Part shown: in pieces, positions 54,019-63,049 of the stretch | Numbering within the stretch: position 1 is the first letter of the stretch | Layout of the letters: each line of letters begins with the position of its first letter | Assembly: GCA_021844945.1 (NCBI GenBank) | Contig: JAKBSJ010000002.1 | Span: forward strand, 164,965-228,964 | DNA length: 64,000 nucleotides | Source of the DNA: Thermoplasmata archaeon | GTDB lineage: Archaea; Thermoplasmatota; Thermoplasmata; Lutacidiplasmatales; UBA184 | Direction of reading: 5' to 3' | Translations under genes and position numbers: made by a program | The notes under the pieces: model-generated | What the model saw: the letters and a program-made list of their open reading frames with translations, nothing else | The model's database searches: none | Told to the model about the DNA's origin: nothing

Positions 54019-54995
54019 GAACGCCCTCCGTTCGCCGGGGTCAGGGCGGTCCGGGCGGCCGCGAGCACGTGGAGCTTCTTCGCCGCAGGTTCCGCGGGCA
54101 ACAGGTCGAGGGGAGCGCCGTTGCCGAGCCACACTTCGCGCGGCGGGCCCCGCTCCTCGAGTCGCCGGACGATTCGAACGATCTCCCCCGGATCCTCGCT
54201 CAGCGTCGTGCGGGGGTCGACGACTCCCAACCCGAGGGCTCGGCCCTTGAGGTCGATTTCGAACGACGCGGGGTCGGTCTCGGCAAGATCGACGCCGATG
54301 ACGGAGACCGGGAGGCGAGCGAGCAAGGGAACGGCGGGCGCGGCGTCCCCGAAGTACGTCCATACGATCGAGGTCGCGTCGCCGGCCGCTTCGTGGATCG
54401 CCCGATACGCTTCCACCGCGGACTCCGCTGACGGGCCCGTCGGGGTCCGGGTCACCAAGAGCGGTTCGGCCCACTCGAAGGACCGATAACCGAACCCGCG
54501 GAGTTCGCGAACCTCCTCGGCGAGCAATCGCCCCAGGCGGTGGATGAGCGCCTGCGGGGCTTCTCCCGAGCGGTTGTCGAGGAGGCCGGCCAGGGTGTAC
54601 GGTCCCGGAAGGATCACGAGAGCGCGGGCGGCTCCCTCCCCCCGAAGCGGGAGCGGCAGCCGAGAGGCGATTGCGCCCGGAGTTCGCTCCGGGGGCGCGT
54701 GAAGGATCGGTTGTCGGTAGAAGGTGTTCGTTTCGAACCAGCGCGTGATCGGACCGACGGCAAAACCGCCCCAGCTCTCGGAGATTGGGCGGAACAGATC
54801 GGCCCAGCGCAGGTATCCGGCGGTGCACCGATCGGTGCCCAGGCGTCGCTCGAGGTCAACGACCTCGATCTCGGTCCGCGCGTAGATCTCCTCGACGGCC
54901 TCCGGGCTCTGGCGACCGCGGTCGAGGTCCCGCGTCGCCCGGACCAGCTCCTCGGACCGTGGAAAGGGCCCGGTGAGAGTGGTGCGGATCTTCAC
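54015..54995 (-). CDS. MetE N-terminal-like partner protein
   Basis: A 326-residue TIM-barrel protein related to the MetE N-terminal or the archaeal MetE-like family. It has LTGPFPRSEELVRATRDLDRG, VILPGPYTLAGLLDN, FEWAEPLLVTRTPTG and GVVDPRTTLSEDPGEIV. The zinc residues of the catalytic half are absent. It probably binds the methyl donor or shapes the complex with the downstream catalytic protein. A TTAAGC element about 26 bases upstream of 54995 suggests a leaderless start. Confidence 0.87.
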   Translation of the reverse strand: MKIRTTLTGPFPRSEELVRATRDLDRGRQSPEAVEEIYARTEIEVVDLERRLGTDRCTAGYLRWADLFRPISESWGGFAVGPITRWFETNTFYRQPILHAPPERTPGAIASRLPLPLRGEGAARALVILPGPYTLAGLLDNRSGEAPQALIHRLGRLLAEEVRELRGFGYRSFEWAEPLLVTRTPTGPSAESAVEAYRAIHEAAGDATSIVWTYFGDAAPAVPLLARLPVSVIGVDLAETDPASFEIDLKGRALGLGVVDPRTTLSEDPGEIVRIVRRLEERGPPREVWLGNGAPLDLLPAEPAAKKLHVLAAARTALTPANGGRS

Positions 54996-55021
54996 AGGGC
55001 GTTCGACCCGGGTTCGCGCTT

Positions 55022-55340
55022 AACAGTGACGTGGCTCGGACGCTGTGCGAAGCGAGAAACGCGGTTGCACACGAGGTAACGAAGGCCGACGTTCCCTTCC
55101 CTGACTCTCCCCGATGACGATGGCCGCGATCTCGACGAGGATGCAGGGTTCCTCCGCGGACCCACCTCCCATCCGATGGGCGAAACCTCCGCGGCAGTCA
55201 CGAGCGGTCGACGACCCGGCGCATATCACGCCCGGCGTTCGCCGGACGTGAGCCGGATCCCGGGGGCCGCTAGTGCCGTGTAGATAACCCTCTCGAACCT
55301 CAGGAAAGTCGTCAATTGACGAACCTCTCCTTCGTCTCGT
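55022..55340. other. Intergenic region between divergent metE-like and malic enzyme genes
   Basis: About 320 bases without a convincing gene. GTCAATTGAC at 55311-55320 is a perfect 10-bp palindrome sitting just upstream of the TATA box of the malic enzyme gene, and could be an operator. The rest shows no tRNA, stem or protein-like frame I can support. Confidence 0.4.
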
Positions 55341-55347
55341 ACGAAGT

Positions 55348-55355
55348 GTTAATAA
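55348..55355 (+). promoter_or_regulatory. TATA box of the malic enzyme gene
   Basis: GTTAATAA at 55348-55355 lies about 30 bases before ATG 55383, pointing to a start there or just upstream. The other ATG at 55368 would be too close to be included in the transcript. Confidence 0.55.
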
Positions 55356-55382
55356 CGACCGGTCTCGATGGGCGCGCGTCCT

Positions 55383-56807
55383 ATGGTTCAGGCGACGAGC
55401 CCGTCCGCCGAACCGCCCCGAGGTTCTCGACCTCAGGCAGTTCTCGGCGCAGACGACGAGGCGCGTACCGATGCGCTGGGGGAACGAGCGCTGGCGCTCG
55501 CTCGGTTCTACCAAGGTAAAATCGAAACCGTCCCTAAAGTACCGGTCCGCTCGCTCGCCGACTTTTCCGTATGGTACACTCCGGGCATTGCCCAGGTCTC
55601 CCGCGCGATCGAGAAGGACCCGGACCTCTCGTTCGAGCTCACCGGGCGATGGAATACGATCGCGATCATCACGGACGGTAGCCGGGTGCTCGGTCTCGGA
55701 GATGTCGGACCGGCGGCGGCGATGCCGGTCATGGAGGGAAAGGCGCTCCTCTTCCGGTACTTGGGGGGCGTCAACGCGATCCCGGTGCCGATCGCCATCG
55801 ATACGGACGAGGAGTTCATCGACACGGTGCTACGGCTCTCTCCCGCCTTCGGCGGGATCAATCTCGAGGACGTCGCCTCTCCGAAGTGCTTCCGCATCCT
55901 CGGCGAGCTCCAGCGCCGGCTTCCGATCCCGGTCTGGCACGACGACCAGCTCGGTACTGCGGCCGCGACCATTGGCGGGCTCCTCAATGCGCTCGCGCTC
56001 ACCGATCGTGACATCCGGACCACGCGTACCGTGCTCCTCGGCGCCGGCGCGGCGAACATCGCGACCGCCCGGCTCCTCCTGGCCCTCGGCCAGGACCCTC
56101 ATCAGCTCACCCTCGTCGATCAGAAGGGAATCCTCTTCGCCGAACGTGACGATGTGGACAGCCTCTCGCTGCGCAATACGTGGAAGTACCATCTGGCTCT
56201 GTCCACCAACGGTGGCGGCCGCCGCGGGGGTCTGGCGGAAGCCCTCAAGGACGCGGACGTCCTCCTCGCCGCCTCACGGCCCGACCCGACGATGATCTCG
56301 CCCGCGGCCATCCGATCCATGGCGGCCAAGCCGATCGTGTTTGCGCTCGCGAACCCGGTGCCCGAGATCTGGCCGGACCGGGCTCGAGCCGCGGGAGCCG
56401 CAATCGTTGCCACCGGCCGGAGTGATTTTCCCAACCAGGTGAACAATTCGCTCGTCTTCCCCGGCGTGTTCCGGGGCGTTCTCGACGCCCGAGCTCGCTC
56501 GATCCCCGACGATATCGTGATCGCGGCGGCTCGGGAGCTCGCAGCCCACGCCGGCGATCGGGGCCTCACCCCGGACCACATCCTCCCCACGATGGAGGAA
56601 GTCGGGATCTTCCCGCACATCGCGGCCGCCACCGCCGAGACCGCGGTGCGTCTGGGCATCGCTCGCGCGAAGCGTACTCGGGAAGAGTTCTACGCGCGCG
56701 CCCTCGAGATCATGCAGCACTCGGTCCGCCTCGCAACCCGTCTGTGCGAGGAAGGTCTCACGCTCCCGATGCCGGACGAACCCTCGGGAGGAACCGGAAC
56801 ACCATGA
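55383..56807 (+). CDS. Malic enzyme (NAD(P)-dependent)
   Basis: The 474-residue enzyme decarboxylates malate to pyruvate. Conserved blocks are VWYTPGIAQVSRAIEKDP with the catalytic tyrosine, GDVGPAAAMPVMEGKALLF with the catalytic lysine, LEDVASPKCFRIL, PVWHDDQLGTAAATIGGL with metal-binding aspartates and VLLGAGAANIATARLLL for NAD(P). No phosphotransacetylase domain follows. ATG 55383 is chosen from the TATA position; ATG 55368 adds five residues. Its stop overlaps the acetyltransferase start as ATGA. Confidence 0.94.
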   Translation: MVQATSPSAEPPRGSRPQAVLGADDEARTDALGERALALARFYQGKIETVPKVPVRSLADFSVWYTPGIAQVSRAIEKDPDLSFELTGRWNTIAIITDGSRVLGLGDVGPAAAMPVMEGKALLFRYLGGVNAIPVPIAIDTDEEFIDTVLRLSPAFGGINLEDVASPKCFRILGELQRRLPIPVWHDDQLGTAAATIGGLLNALALTDRDIRTTRTVLLGAGAANIATARLLLALGQDPHQLTLVDQKGILFAERDDVDSLSLRNTWKYHLALSTNGGGRRGGLAEALKDADVLLAASRPDPTMISPAAIRSMAAKPIVFALANPVPEIWPDRARAAGAAIVATGRSDFPNQVNNSLVFPGVFRGVLDARARSIPDDIVIAAARELAAHAGDRGLTPDHILPTMEEVGIFPHIAAATAETAVRLGIARAKRTREEFYARALEIMQHSVRLATRLCEEGLTLPMPDEPSGGTGTP

Positions 56808-57352
56808 GTCACTCACCACACGCACCGAAGGAGCCGAAGGGACACGAAGCCGGACCCAGCGCGAGCGCGGGCCTCCCCGTTCACCTCCGAACGGCAGTGC
56901 TCGACGACGTACCCGCGCTCGTGCCGCTCGTTCTCCGGCTCAAGAGCCTCAACGAGGAGTTCGACCCGCTCCTCAAGGTGCGCAAGGACGCCGAGAAGAT
57001 GGCGGCGGAGATCCTCACGCGCGATATCAAGGACCCGGACGCGATCGTCCTTGCCACCGAAGGGATCGGAGCCGACAAGGACCGTATCGTGGGCGTCGTT
57101 CGCGCCCGGATCCGCGAACGCCCCTTCTACACCCCCGAGCGCGAGGGCGTGATCCTCGACATCTATCTGCTCCCGCTCTACCGCCGGCACGGCGTGGGGG
57201 AGTATCTCCTCGAGGAGATCACCAAGCTCGTGAAGGAGAAGGGCGCGGGCGTGCTCACGGCCGAGTTCCCGCTCCAAAACCACATCGCGGCGAGCTTCTA
57301 CAACAAGCGCGGTTTCCGCCCGACGACGGGTCTGTACTCCCGACCCCTATAG
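56804..57352 (+). CDS. GNAT-family N-acetyltransferase
   Basis: A 182-residue acetyltransferase. The acetyl-CoA binding region reads LYRRHGVGEYLLEEITKLVKE, the preceding strand is GVILDIYLLP, and the C-terminal AASFYNKRGFRPTTGLYS gives the family's final beta strands. The first 25 residues are Pro/Gly-rich and likely disordered. Translationally coupled to the malic enzyme gene by an ATGA overlap. The acetyl acceptor is unknown. Confidence 0.9.
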   Translation: MSHSPHAPKEPKGHEAGPSASAGLPVHLRTAVLDDVPALVPLVLRLKSLNEEFDPLLKVRKDAEKMAAEILTRDIKDPDAIVLATEGIGADKDRIVGVVRARIRERPFYTPEREGVILDIYLLPLYRRHGVGEYLLEEITKLVKEKGAGVLTAEFPLQNHIAASFYNKRGFRPTTGLYSRPL

Positions 57353-57390
57353 GCCCGGGCGACCGCCGACCTTATGGCTCCCGATCCTCC

Positions 57391-58353
57391 ATGGCGGGTA
57401 TGTCGTCCGCCGCGCCGCCCCAGTACCTGCGTCGGGGCAAGGTGAAGGAAGTCTACGCGATCAGTCCCACCGAACTCGAGTTCCGATTCACCAACGACAT
57501 CAGCGTCTTCGACAAGCACATCCCGAGCGAGATCCCGTACAAGGGCGAGAGCCTCGCGGGAACGGCCGAGTACTGGTTCCGCCTCTGCTCGAAGATCGGC
57601 GTGCATCACCACTTCATCGGCCAGAGCGGACCGACGCGCATGCGCGTGCGGCGGGTCCAGGTCGTGCCGGATCCGCGGAGCCTCGGGCCTTCCCCGAAGA
57701 ACTTCCTCGTTCCGCTCGAGCTGATCGTGCGCTACTACCTGGCCGGATCGATGTGGGACCGCGTGAAAGCCGGGAAAGTCCACGCCGCCGACCTCGGGTT
57801 CCCCTCGGGCAAGGAGTTGCGCTACGGCGAACAGCTCCCCGATCCCCATTTCGAGGTCACGACGAAGCTCGAGCCGGTCGACCGCCTCCTGACGATCGAG
57901 GAAGCGCTCCGACTCTCCACGCTCGACCGAGCGACCTTGGACGGGATGCGCGAGACGATCCTCAAGATCGACGAGGCGATGCAGAAGGAGATCGCGCCGC
58001 GGGGCCTTCTCCACGTCGACGGCAAGAAGGAGTTCGCGATCGACTCGGAAGGAGCGCCGATGGTCGTGGACACGTTCGGCACCGCCGACGAGGATCGGTT
58101 CTGGGACAAGGATGCGTACGAACGGGGTCGGCCGGTCGAGTTCTCCAAGGAGTTCGTCCGCCAACACTACCGCTCGATCGGCTACTACGATACCCTCATG
58201 AACGCCCGCAAAAACGGGGCCCCCGAGCCGGACATCCCACCGCTGCCACCACTCCTGATCGACGAGGTCAGCCGGCTCTACACCACGGTCTACACCCGGC
58301 TCACGGGACGCCCGTTCGTGCCGGCGACCGGCGCCCCCGCGCCCGCCGGCTAG
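57391..58353 (+). CDS. purC: SAICAR synthetase (purine biosynthesis)
   Basis: The 320-residue enzyme joins aspartate to CAIR in purine synthesis. The ATP-binding start is RRGKVKEVYAISPTELEFRF, followed by DISVFDKHIPSEIPYKG, VPLELIVRYYLAGSMWDR, LLHVDGKKEFAIDSEGAP and DTFGTADEDRFWDKDAYE. This is the longer archaeal/eukaryotic form. ATG 57391 or 57400 are both possible starts. No other pur gene is near. Confidence 0.95.
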   Translation: MAGMSSAAPPQYLRRGKVKEVYAISPTELEFRFTNDISVFDKHIPSEIPYKGESLAGTAEYWFRLCSKIGVHHHFIGQSGPTRMRVRRVQVVPDPRSLGPSPKNFLVPLELIVRYYLAGSMWDRVKAGKVHAADLGFPSGKELRYGEQLPDPHFEVTTKLEPVDRLLTIEEALRLSTLDRATLDGMRETILKIDEAMQKEIAPRGLLHVDGKKEFAIDSEGAPMVVDTFGTADEDRFWDKDAYERGRPVEFSKEFVRQHYRSIGYYDTLMNARKNGAPEPDIPPLPPLLIDEVSRLYTTVYTRLTGRPFVPATGAPAPAG

Positions 58354-58419
58354 CGGCGGAACCCACCGTTTCGCGACCTCTCCCCCACTCTTATCTCTCC
58401 CGGTCGCGGTCGGTCCATC

Positions 58420-59415
58420 GTGCCGACGAAGACCGTCTCCAAGACCGCCCCTCCCGGCGCTGCGCCGGCGGCTCCCGTGCCGTTCGATCTCGAGGACCTC
58501 GAAGGCGTGGGAACGACGACCGCGGACAAGCTCCGCGAGGCCGGCTACACGGACCTCATGGAGCTCGCGGTCGCGAGCCCGAGCGACATCGCGGAGGCTG
58601 CCGAGGTCGGTGTTGCACTCGCCCAGAAGATCGTCAACGAAGCCCGGCGCCGGGCCGACGTCGGAGGGTTCGAGAGCGGAACGACCGTCCTCGAGCGCCG
58701 GCAGAAGCTCGGTCGGATCACGACGCATTCGAAGGCGCTCGACGAGCTCCTCGGCGGCGGCGTAGAGACGCAAGCGATCACCGAGTTCAGCGGGGAGTTC
58801 GGCACAGGCAAGACCCAGCTCGGCCACCAGATCGCGGTCGATGTACAGCTTCCCCCGGCGCAGGGGGGGCTCGAAGGCGAGGTCGTCTACATCGATACGG
58901 AGAGCACGTTCCGGCCCGAGCGTATCGTCGACATGAGCCGGGCGGCGGGAATCGACCCGAACGAAGCGCTCAACCGCATCCACGTCGCGCGCGCGTTCAA
59001 CTCGAACCACCAGATGCTCCTCGTCCAGAAGGCGCAGGAGCTCGCGCGCGAGCGCCCGATCCGCCTGGTCGTCGTCGACTCGTTGACGGCGCACTTCCGG
59101 TCGGAGTACGTGGGCCGCGGCGAGCTCGCCCCGCGCCAGCAGATGCTCAACAAGCACCTCCACGAACTCCTTCGGTTCTCCGACACCTACAACGCATCCA
59201 TCGTGGTCACGAACCAGGTCAGCTCCCGACCGGATGTCCTCTTCGGCGACCCCACCCGCCCGATCGGCGGGAACATCGTCGCGCACGCGGCGACGTACCG
59301 GATCTACCTGCGCAAGTCGAAGCCCCCGAAGCGGATCGCCCGGCTGATCGACTCGCCGAACCTCCCGGAAGGGGAGGCCGTGTTCTCGCTGACGGGCGAA
59401 GGGATCCGCGATTGA
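58420..59415 (+). CDS. radA: Recombinase RadA
   Basis: The 331-residue archaeal Rad51 homologue forms filaments on single-stranded DNA for recombination. An N-terminal HhH domain ([20 protein letters not shown], residues 25-44) is followed by the ATPase core with Walker [10 protein letters not shown] at 125-133, Walker [16 protein letters not shown]1/L2 regions and the C-terminal [21 protein letters not shown] is the start. Convergent with the molybdate operon, leaving a four-base gap. Confidence 0.97.
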   Translation: MPTKTVSKTAPPGAAPAAPVPFDLEDLEGVGTTTADKLREAGYTDLMELAVASPSDIAEAAEVGVALAQKIVNEARRRADVGGFESGTTVLERRQKLGRITTHSKALDELLGGGVETQAITEFSGEFGTGKTQLGHQIAVDVQLPPAQGGLEGEVVYIDTESTFRPERIVDMSRAAGIDPNEALNRIHVARAFNSNHQMLLVQKAQELARERPIRLVVVDSLTAHFRSEYVGRGELAPRQQMLNKHLHELLRFSDTYNASIVVTNQVSSRPDVLFGDPTRPIGGNIVAHAATYRIYLRKSKPPKRIARLIDSPNLPEGEAVFSLTGEGIRD

Positions 59416-59419
59416 CGGG

Positions 59420-60040
59420 CTACGGAGCGCGTCGGACCGCGACGGCCTTGAGGTACAGATAGACCCGGACTCCGGGCGCCAATCTTAGGCGGTCGACCGA
59501 GGCGCCCGTCAGCGCCACACGCACCGGTCGCCCTCGCCAGAGAGCGGTCAGAGTGGCCCGGCCCGAGGGCCGCCGGGCGAGGGCGACGATCTCGGCCGGA
59601 AGTACGTTCCGCGCGCTCGACTCGAAACGGCCCCGCGCCACGAACACCATCTCCGGGTCGATCTCGACCCGGACCCGTTCCCGGTCCTTGGCACGGAACG
59701 CGACCTCGAGGCGAGCTCCTCGCCCGAGGTCGACGCTCGCGGGAGATCCCACACGGTAGGTCCCGGACCAATGCTGCCTCACCCTCCGGGAGGAACGAGA
59801 CGCGGCGGCCCGGGCCAAGCGCAGTCCCAGCGGAGTGAGGCGCGTCGATCCTGCCTGCGGCCCGCCCCGCTCTCCCTGCGCCACCGGGGCTCCGTAGAGT
59901 CGGCGCATGCGCTGGAGGCGGTACACGGCCCGGTCCCGCCCGATGCCGACCCGGCGGGCCGCCCTCACGAGGTTCGGTACGCGCCGGAGCGCGGTCAGCA
60001 ACCGTCGGTCCGTAGGCGTCAGCCACCGTTCCGCGCTCAT
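59420..60040 (-). CDS. ModE-type regulator with TOBE domain
   Basis: A 206-residue protein with an N-terminal LysR-like winged helix (DRRLLTALRRVPNLVRAARRV, DRAVYRLQRMRRLYG) ending in the ModE-type GGPQAGSTRLTPLGLRLA, and a C-terminal TOBE oxyanion-binding domain (SARNVLPAEIVALARRPSGRA, LRLAPGVRVYLYLKAVAV). It should sense molybdate or tungstate and control the transporter encoded just upstream. The ATG overlaps the ATPase stop as ATGA. The inverted repeat at the wtpA start is a likely target. Confidence 0.87.
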   Translation of the reverse strand: MSAERWLTPTDRRLLTALRRVPNLVRAARRVGIGRDRAVYRLQRMRRLYGAPVAQGERGGPQAGSTRLTPLGLRLARAAASRSSRRVRQHWSGTYRVGSPASVDLGRGARLEVAFRAKDRERVRVEIDPEMVFVARGRFESSARNVLPAEIVALARRPSGRATLTALWRGRPVRVALTGASVDRLRLAPGVRVYLYLKAVAVRRAP

Positions 60041-61077
60041 CCGGCCGGACCGCTCGAGCTCTCGAGGGGCTTCACCTTGCTGAGGTCGATGCCTACTCCG
60101 ACCACGGCACCGGGTCGGACCGAAGGGGCATCGTGGGCGCCGACCACGTGGAGTCGTAGCGACCCCAGTTCGAGGTCGATCGACCAGGCCGCCGAGCTCC
60201 ATCGAACGGACCGCACGCGGGCCGAGGCGTCGCCCCCCCATCGTTCTGCGCTCCAACGGAGCGCTTCCGCCGGGATCACCAGACCTCCCGGACCCGCGGC
60301 GCGCGCAAGGGCGGCGCCGAGCGGAAGATCCGAGGCGGCCGCAAGCTCGTGGGGCGCGTAGAGGTTCTCATACCCGAGGAAGCGCGCGGTGAATCGGTTG
60401 AGGGGACCCCGCGCCAGCTCCTCGGGCCGGCCCTGGAAGCGGATCCGCCCCTCGTCGAGGACGACGAGCCGGGAGCCGAGGGAGAACGCGGTCGTCGGGT
60501 CGTGGGTGACGAGCAGGAGCGGGAGCCCCTCGCGCTCGATGAGCTCGCGGACGAGGCGGAGGAGCACGTCCCGACTCTCGACATCCAGCGCGCTCAGCGG
60601 CTCGTCCCAGAGGAGGAACCGGGGATGCGCGGCGAGCGCGCGGGCCATCGCGACGCGCTGCTGCTGCCCGGAGCTGAGCTCGTGAGGATAGCGGTGCGCG
60701 AGCGGAACGAGATCGAACCGTTCCATCCACCGGCGCGCTTGGGCGGACGCATCGCTCGCGCCCGCGATCTCGAGCGGGTAGCTCACGTTCCGCGCGACCC
60801 GACGGTGCGGGAAGAGGCCGAGGCTCGGCGGCACGAACCCGAACCCACGACGCTCGGGGGGCTCCCGGTCCACCGGGACCCCGTCCACCTCGATGGAGCC
60901 CTCACGCACGCCGAGGAATCCGGCGATCGCCCGCAAGAGCGTGGTCTTGCCGGCCCCGGACGGCCCGAGGAGGATCGTGGCGGTCCCTCCCTCCATCGCG
61001 AGGTCGATCGGCCCGAGCCGGAACTCGCCGCGCTCGAGCTCGAGGTTCCGGACGGTGACCCCCGTCACGATAGCCAT
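60037..61077 (-). CDS. Molybdate/tungstate ABC transporter ATPase
   Basis: A 346-residue importer ATPase. Walker A is LLGPSGAGKTTLLRAI, the signature is YPHELSSGQQQRVAMARAL, Walker B is FLLWDEPLSALDVESRD, and the switch histidine is in LLVTHDPTTAF. The C-terminal 100 residues resemble a TOBE regulatory domain. GGGGAGG lies before ATG 61077, which overlaps the permease gene by 13 bases. Closest family is WtpC/ModC/CysA-like. Confidence 0.92.
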   Translation of the reverse strand: MAIVTGVTVRNLELERGEFRLGPIDLAMEGGTATILLGPSGAGKTTLLRAIAGFLGVREGSIEVDGVPVDREPPERRGFGFVPPSLGLFPHRRVARNVSYPLEIAGASDASAQARRWMERFDLVPLAHRYPHELSSGQQQRVAMARALAAHPRFLLWDEPLSALDVESRDVLLRLVRELIEREGLPLLLVTHDPTTAFSLGSRLVVLDEGRIRFQGRPEELARGPLNRFTARFLGYENLYAPHELAAASDLPLGAALARAAGPGGLVIPAEALRWSAERWGGDASARVRSVRWSSAAWSIDLELGSLRLHVVGAHDAPSVRPGAVVGVGIDLSKVKPLESSSGPAG

Positions 61078-61916
61078 CCTCCCCGGGGCGTGTAGAGCCC
61101 CGCCCGATCGACGAGGCGCACGGCGAGGAAGATCGCGAGCGCGACCAGAACGAGGACGCAGCTCGCTGCGGCGGCAGCCTCGAGGCCCCCCGAGCTCTGG
61201 TACAGATCGTAAATGTACACGGACGCCGGAGCGGTCGGCGGACCGAACCAGGGGGGGCTCGGCGCGATCGCGTACGCGAGGATCAGAAAGCCTCCGATTT
61301 CGCTGACCCCCCGAGCCCACATCAACAAGGCCCCGGTCGCGATCCCGCGCGCCGACTGCGGCAAGGTGACGGTGGCGAACGCCTCCCCCGGGCTCGCGCC
61401 CAGCGAGCGGGCCGTGTCGACCACCTCGGGATCGACCGCCCGAAAGGCGAGCTGGCTCGCCAGGACCACGTAGGAGGCACCGACGTAGAGCATTACGAGG
61501 ACCACCCCCCAGATGGCGTCGAAGACCGGGAGTCCGAGTCCCGCCATGAACCGGCCCACCGGGCCGTCCGGAGCGAAGAGAAGGAGCAACGCGATTCCGA
61601 CCACCAGGTGAGGGATCACGACGGGGAGGAGCACCGCCGACTCGACGAAGCTTCGGCCCCGGAACCGGTAGCGGGCGAGCAGGTAGCCGAGAGGCACGCC
61701 GGTCAGAAGGCCGAGGCCGACGGCGATCCCCGAGGCGAGGAGGGTGAACCGGATCGAAGTGAGGAACCCGTCGTTCGTCGCCTCTTGAACGAACCCGCTC
61801 CAGCCGACGTAGAGGAAGAGAACGACCAAGGGGAGGACGAAGAGGAGGATCAACGACGCCGATAGGACCGCGCCGACGAAGGGACCCACGGACCCTCGAG
61901 CGTTTGGAGCGACCAC
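61065..61916 (-). CDS. Molybdate/tungstate ABC transporter permease
   Basis: A 283-residue membrane protein with about six helices, starting AVLSASLILLFVLPLVVLFLY. The cytoplasmic EAA loop is VDTARSLGASPGEAFATVTLPQ, which contacts the ATPase. Helices such as FVESAVLLPVVIPHLVVGIAL match WtpB/ModB. It sits between the binding-protein and ATPase genes. Confidence 0.92.
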   Translation of the reverse strand: MVAPNARGSVGPFVGAVLSASLILLFVLPLVVLFLYVGWSGFVQEATNDGFLTSIRFTLLASGIAVGLGLLTGVPLGYLLARYRFRGRSFVESAVLLPVVIPHLVVGIALLLLFAPDGPVGRFMAGLGLPVFDAIWGVVLVMLYVGASYVVLASQLAFRAVDPEVVDTARSLGASPGEAFATVTLPQSARGIATGALLMWARGVSEIGGFLILAYAIAPSPPWFGPPTAPASVYIYDLYQSSGGLEAAAAASCVLVLVALAIFLAVRLVDRAGLYTPRGGWLS

Positions 61917-61938
61917 GTTCTACCGTTCCGGGGGATCC

Positions 61939-63000
61939 TCAGGCCGCGATCAGCGCCGTCAGGTAGGAGGGCAGCGTCGGAAGCCCGGGGGCGAGGTAGC
62001 CGGCCGAGCCGTAGACCCAGACCGACGGTGTCGGGACGAAACCCTCCGAGGCCCAGACCCGTAGGGTCGAGTTCGACACCAGCCACGACGCGAAGCTGTC
62101 GCCCAGGGCGGGGTCCGGGGCGTTGGAGGGGACGGTGAGAGCGAAGATCGCGGGGGCGCCGGCGACGACCTCGGTTGAGGTACCGGAGAGGACGGTCGTG
62201 CGGGCGCTTCCGTACGCCGCGACGTCGCTCGCGGTAGTCCCTCCGAGATTGACGGATTCGTTCAGGGTGGTGTAGGTCAGACCGTCCGCCCTCGCGTACG
62301 ACTCGTAGATGAGATAGGCCTGGACCTCGCCGATCGAGAGCGCAACGCCCGCATCGTTTTCCACCACGTAGCGGGTGTTCGCGGTCGGCCCGGCGAACCC
62401 CCCCATCGGTCCCGTGAAGAAGTGGTGGTAGAGAGACCCGTTCAGGCCCGCGAGCCGGTCTTGGAGCTCGATCGTGACGATCGCGTTGACGCCCAGGGGA
62501 TCGGAGCTCGCGTTGGCGACCCCGAGGACGATCCCGTTGCCGACGATCTTCTCGTACCAGTTCAACGAGGTAACGCCCGAGAGGGCGCTGGGGTTGTACG
62601 CGAGGACCACCGGGTCGCTCGCAAAGACCGCCTCCCCCGTTGCGTACGGCGGGGCGTTGGTCATGAGCGCCTCGGGGATCACGCGATAATCGGCGGAGAC
62701 GAAAACGTCGTACGGCGAGGCCGAGCCGGCGGATACGATCGCCGTCGCGTCCGCATTGCTGCCTTGGTAGAGCTGCGCGGTCCGCGGCGAGGCGATCCCG
62801 GGGGTCTGGTTCACGAACGCGGCGACCAGCGACGGCAGGAGCGGCGTCGGGCTGAGGCTGCCGGCCGCGATCACACCGAGCGTTCGGATCGGCCGATTCG
62901 CGCTCGAGGCCGGGTGCGCGTACCATCCTCCCGCGAATCCCGCCCCGATCGCGACCGCGGCGAGAGCGACAACGACCGCGTTGCGGAGGACCGGGCGCAT
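61939..63000 (-). CDS. Molybdate/tungstate-binding protein
   Basis: A 353-residue extracellular substrate-binding protein of the WtpA/ModA type. Residues 6-28 (RNAVVVALAAVAIGAGFAGG) form the membrane anchor or signal peptide. The ligand-binding lobes show VIAAGSLSPTPLLPSLVAAF, DVFVSADYRVIPEALM and GVALSIGEVQAYLIYESYA. It would deliver oxyanion to the permease. ATG 63000 is chosen because it directly follows the inverted repeat and a TTGAAA element lies about 27 bases upstream. Confidence 0.88.
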   Translation of the reverse strand: MRPVLRNAVVVALAAVAIGAGFAGGWYAHPASSANRPIRTLGVIAAGSLSPTPLLPSLVAAFVNQTPGIASPRTAQLYQGSNADATAIVSAGSASPYDVFVSADYRVIPEALMTNAPPYATGEAVFASDPVVLAYNPSALSGVTSLNWYEKIVGNGIVLGVANASSDPLGVNAIVTIELQDRLAGLNGSLYHHFFTGPMGGFAGPTANTRYVVENDAGVALSIGEVQAYLIYESYARADGLTYTTLNESVNLGGTTASDVAAYGSARTTVLSGTSTEVVAGAPAIFALTVPSNAPDPALGDSFASWLVSNSTLRVWASEGFVPTPSVWVYGSAGYLAPGLPTLPSYLTALIAA

Positions 63001-63023
63001 GGATGTGGGACAATCCCACATCC
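63001..63023. promoter_or_regulatory. Perfect inverted repeat at the wtpA start
   Basis: GGATGTGGGA, CAA, TCCCACATCC: two 10-bp arms pair without mismatch around a 3-base spacer. It occupies exactly the stretch between the wtpA start codon and its TATA-like TTGAAA, so a dimeric regulator bound here would block transcription. The ModE-type protein at the operon's far end is the natural candidate. If transcribed it could instead form a hairpin. Confidence 0.7.
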
Positions 63024-63049
63024 ATTTCAAGCCTTTTCCGCCGCCCCGC

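Noticed and set aside
55005..55025. T-arm-like GTTCGACCCGGGTTCG resembling part of a tRNA
   Set aside because: No acceptor or anticodon stem can be built around it.
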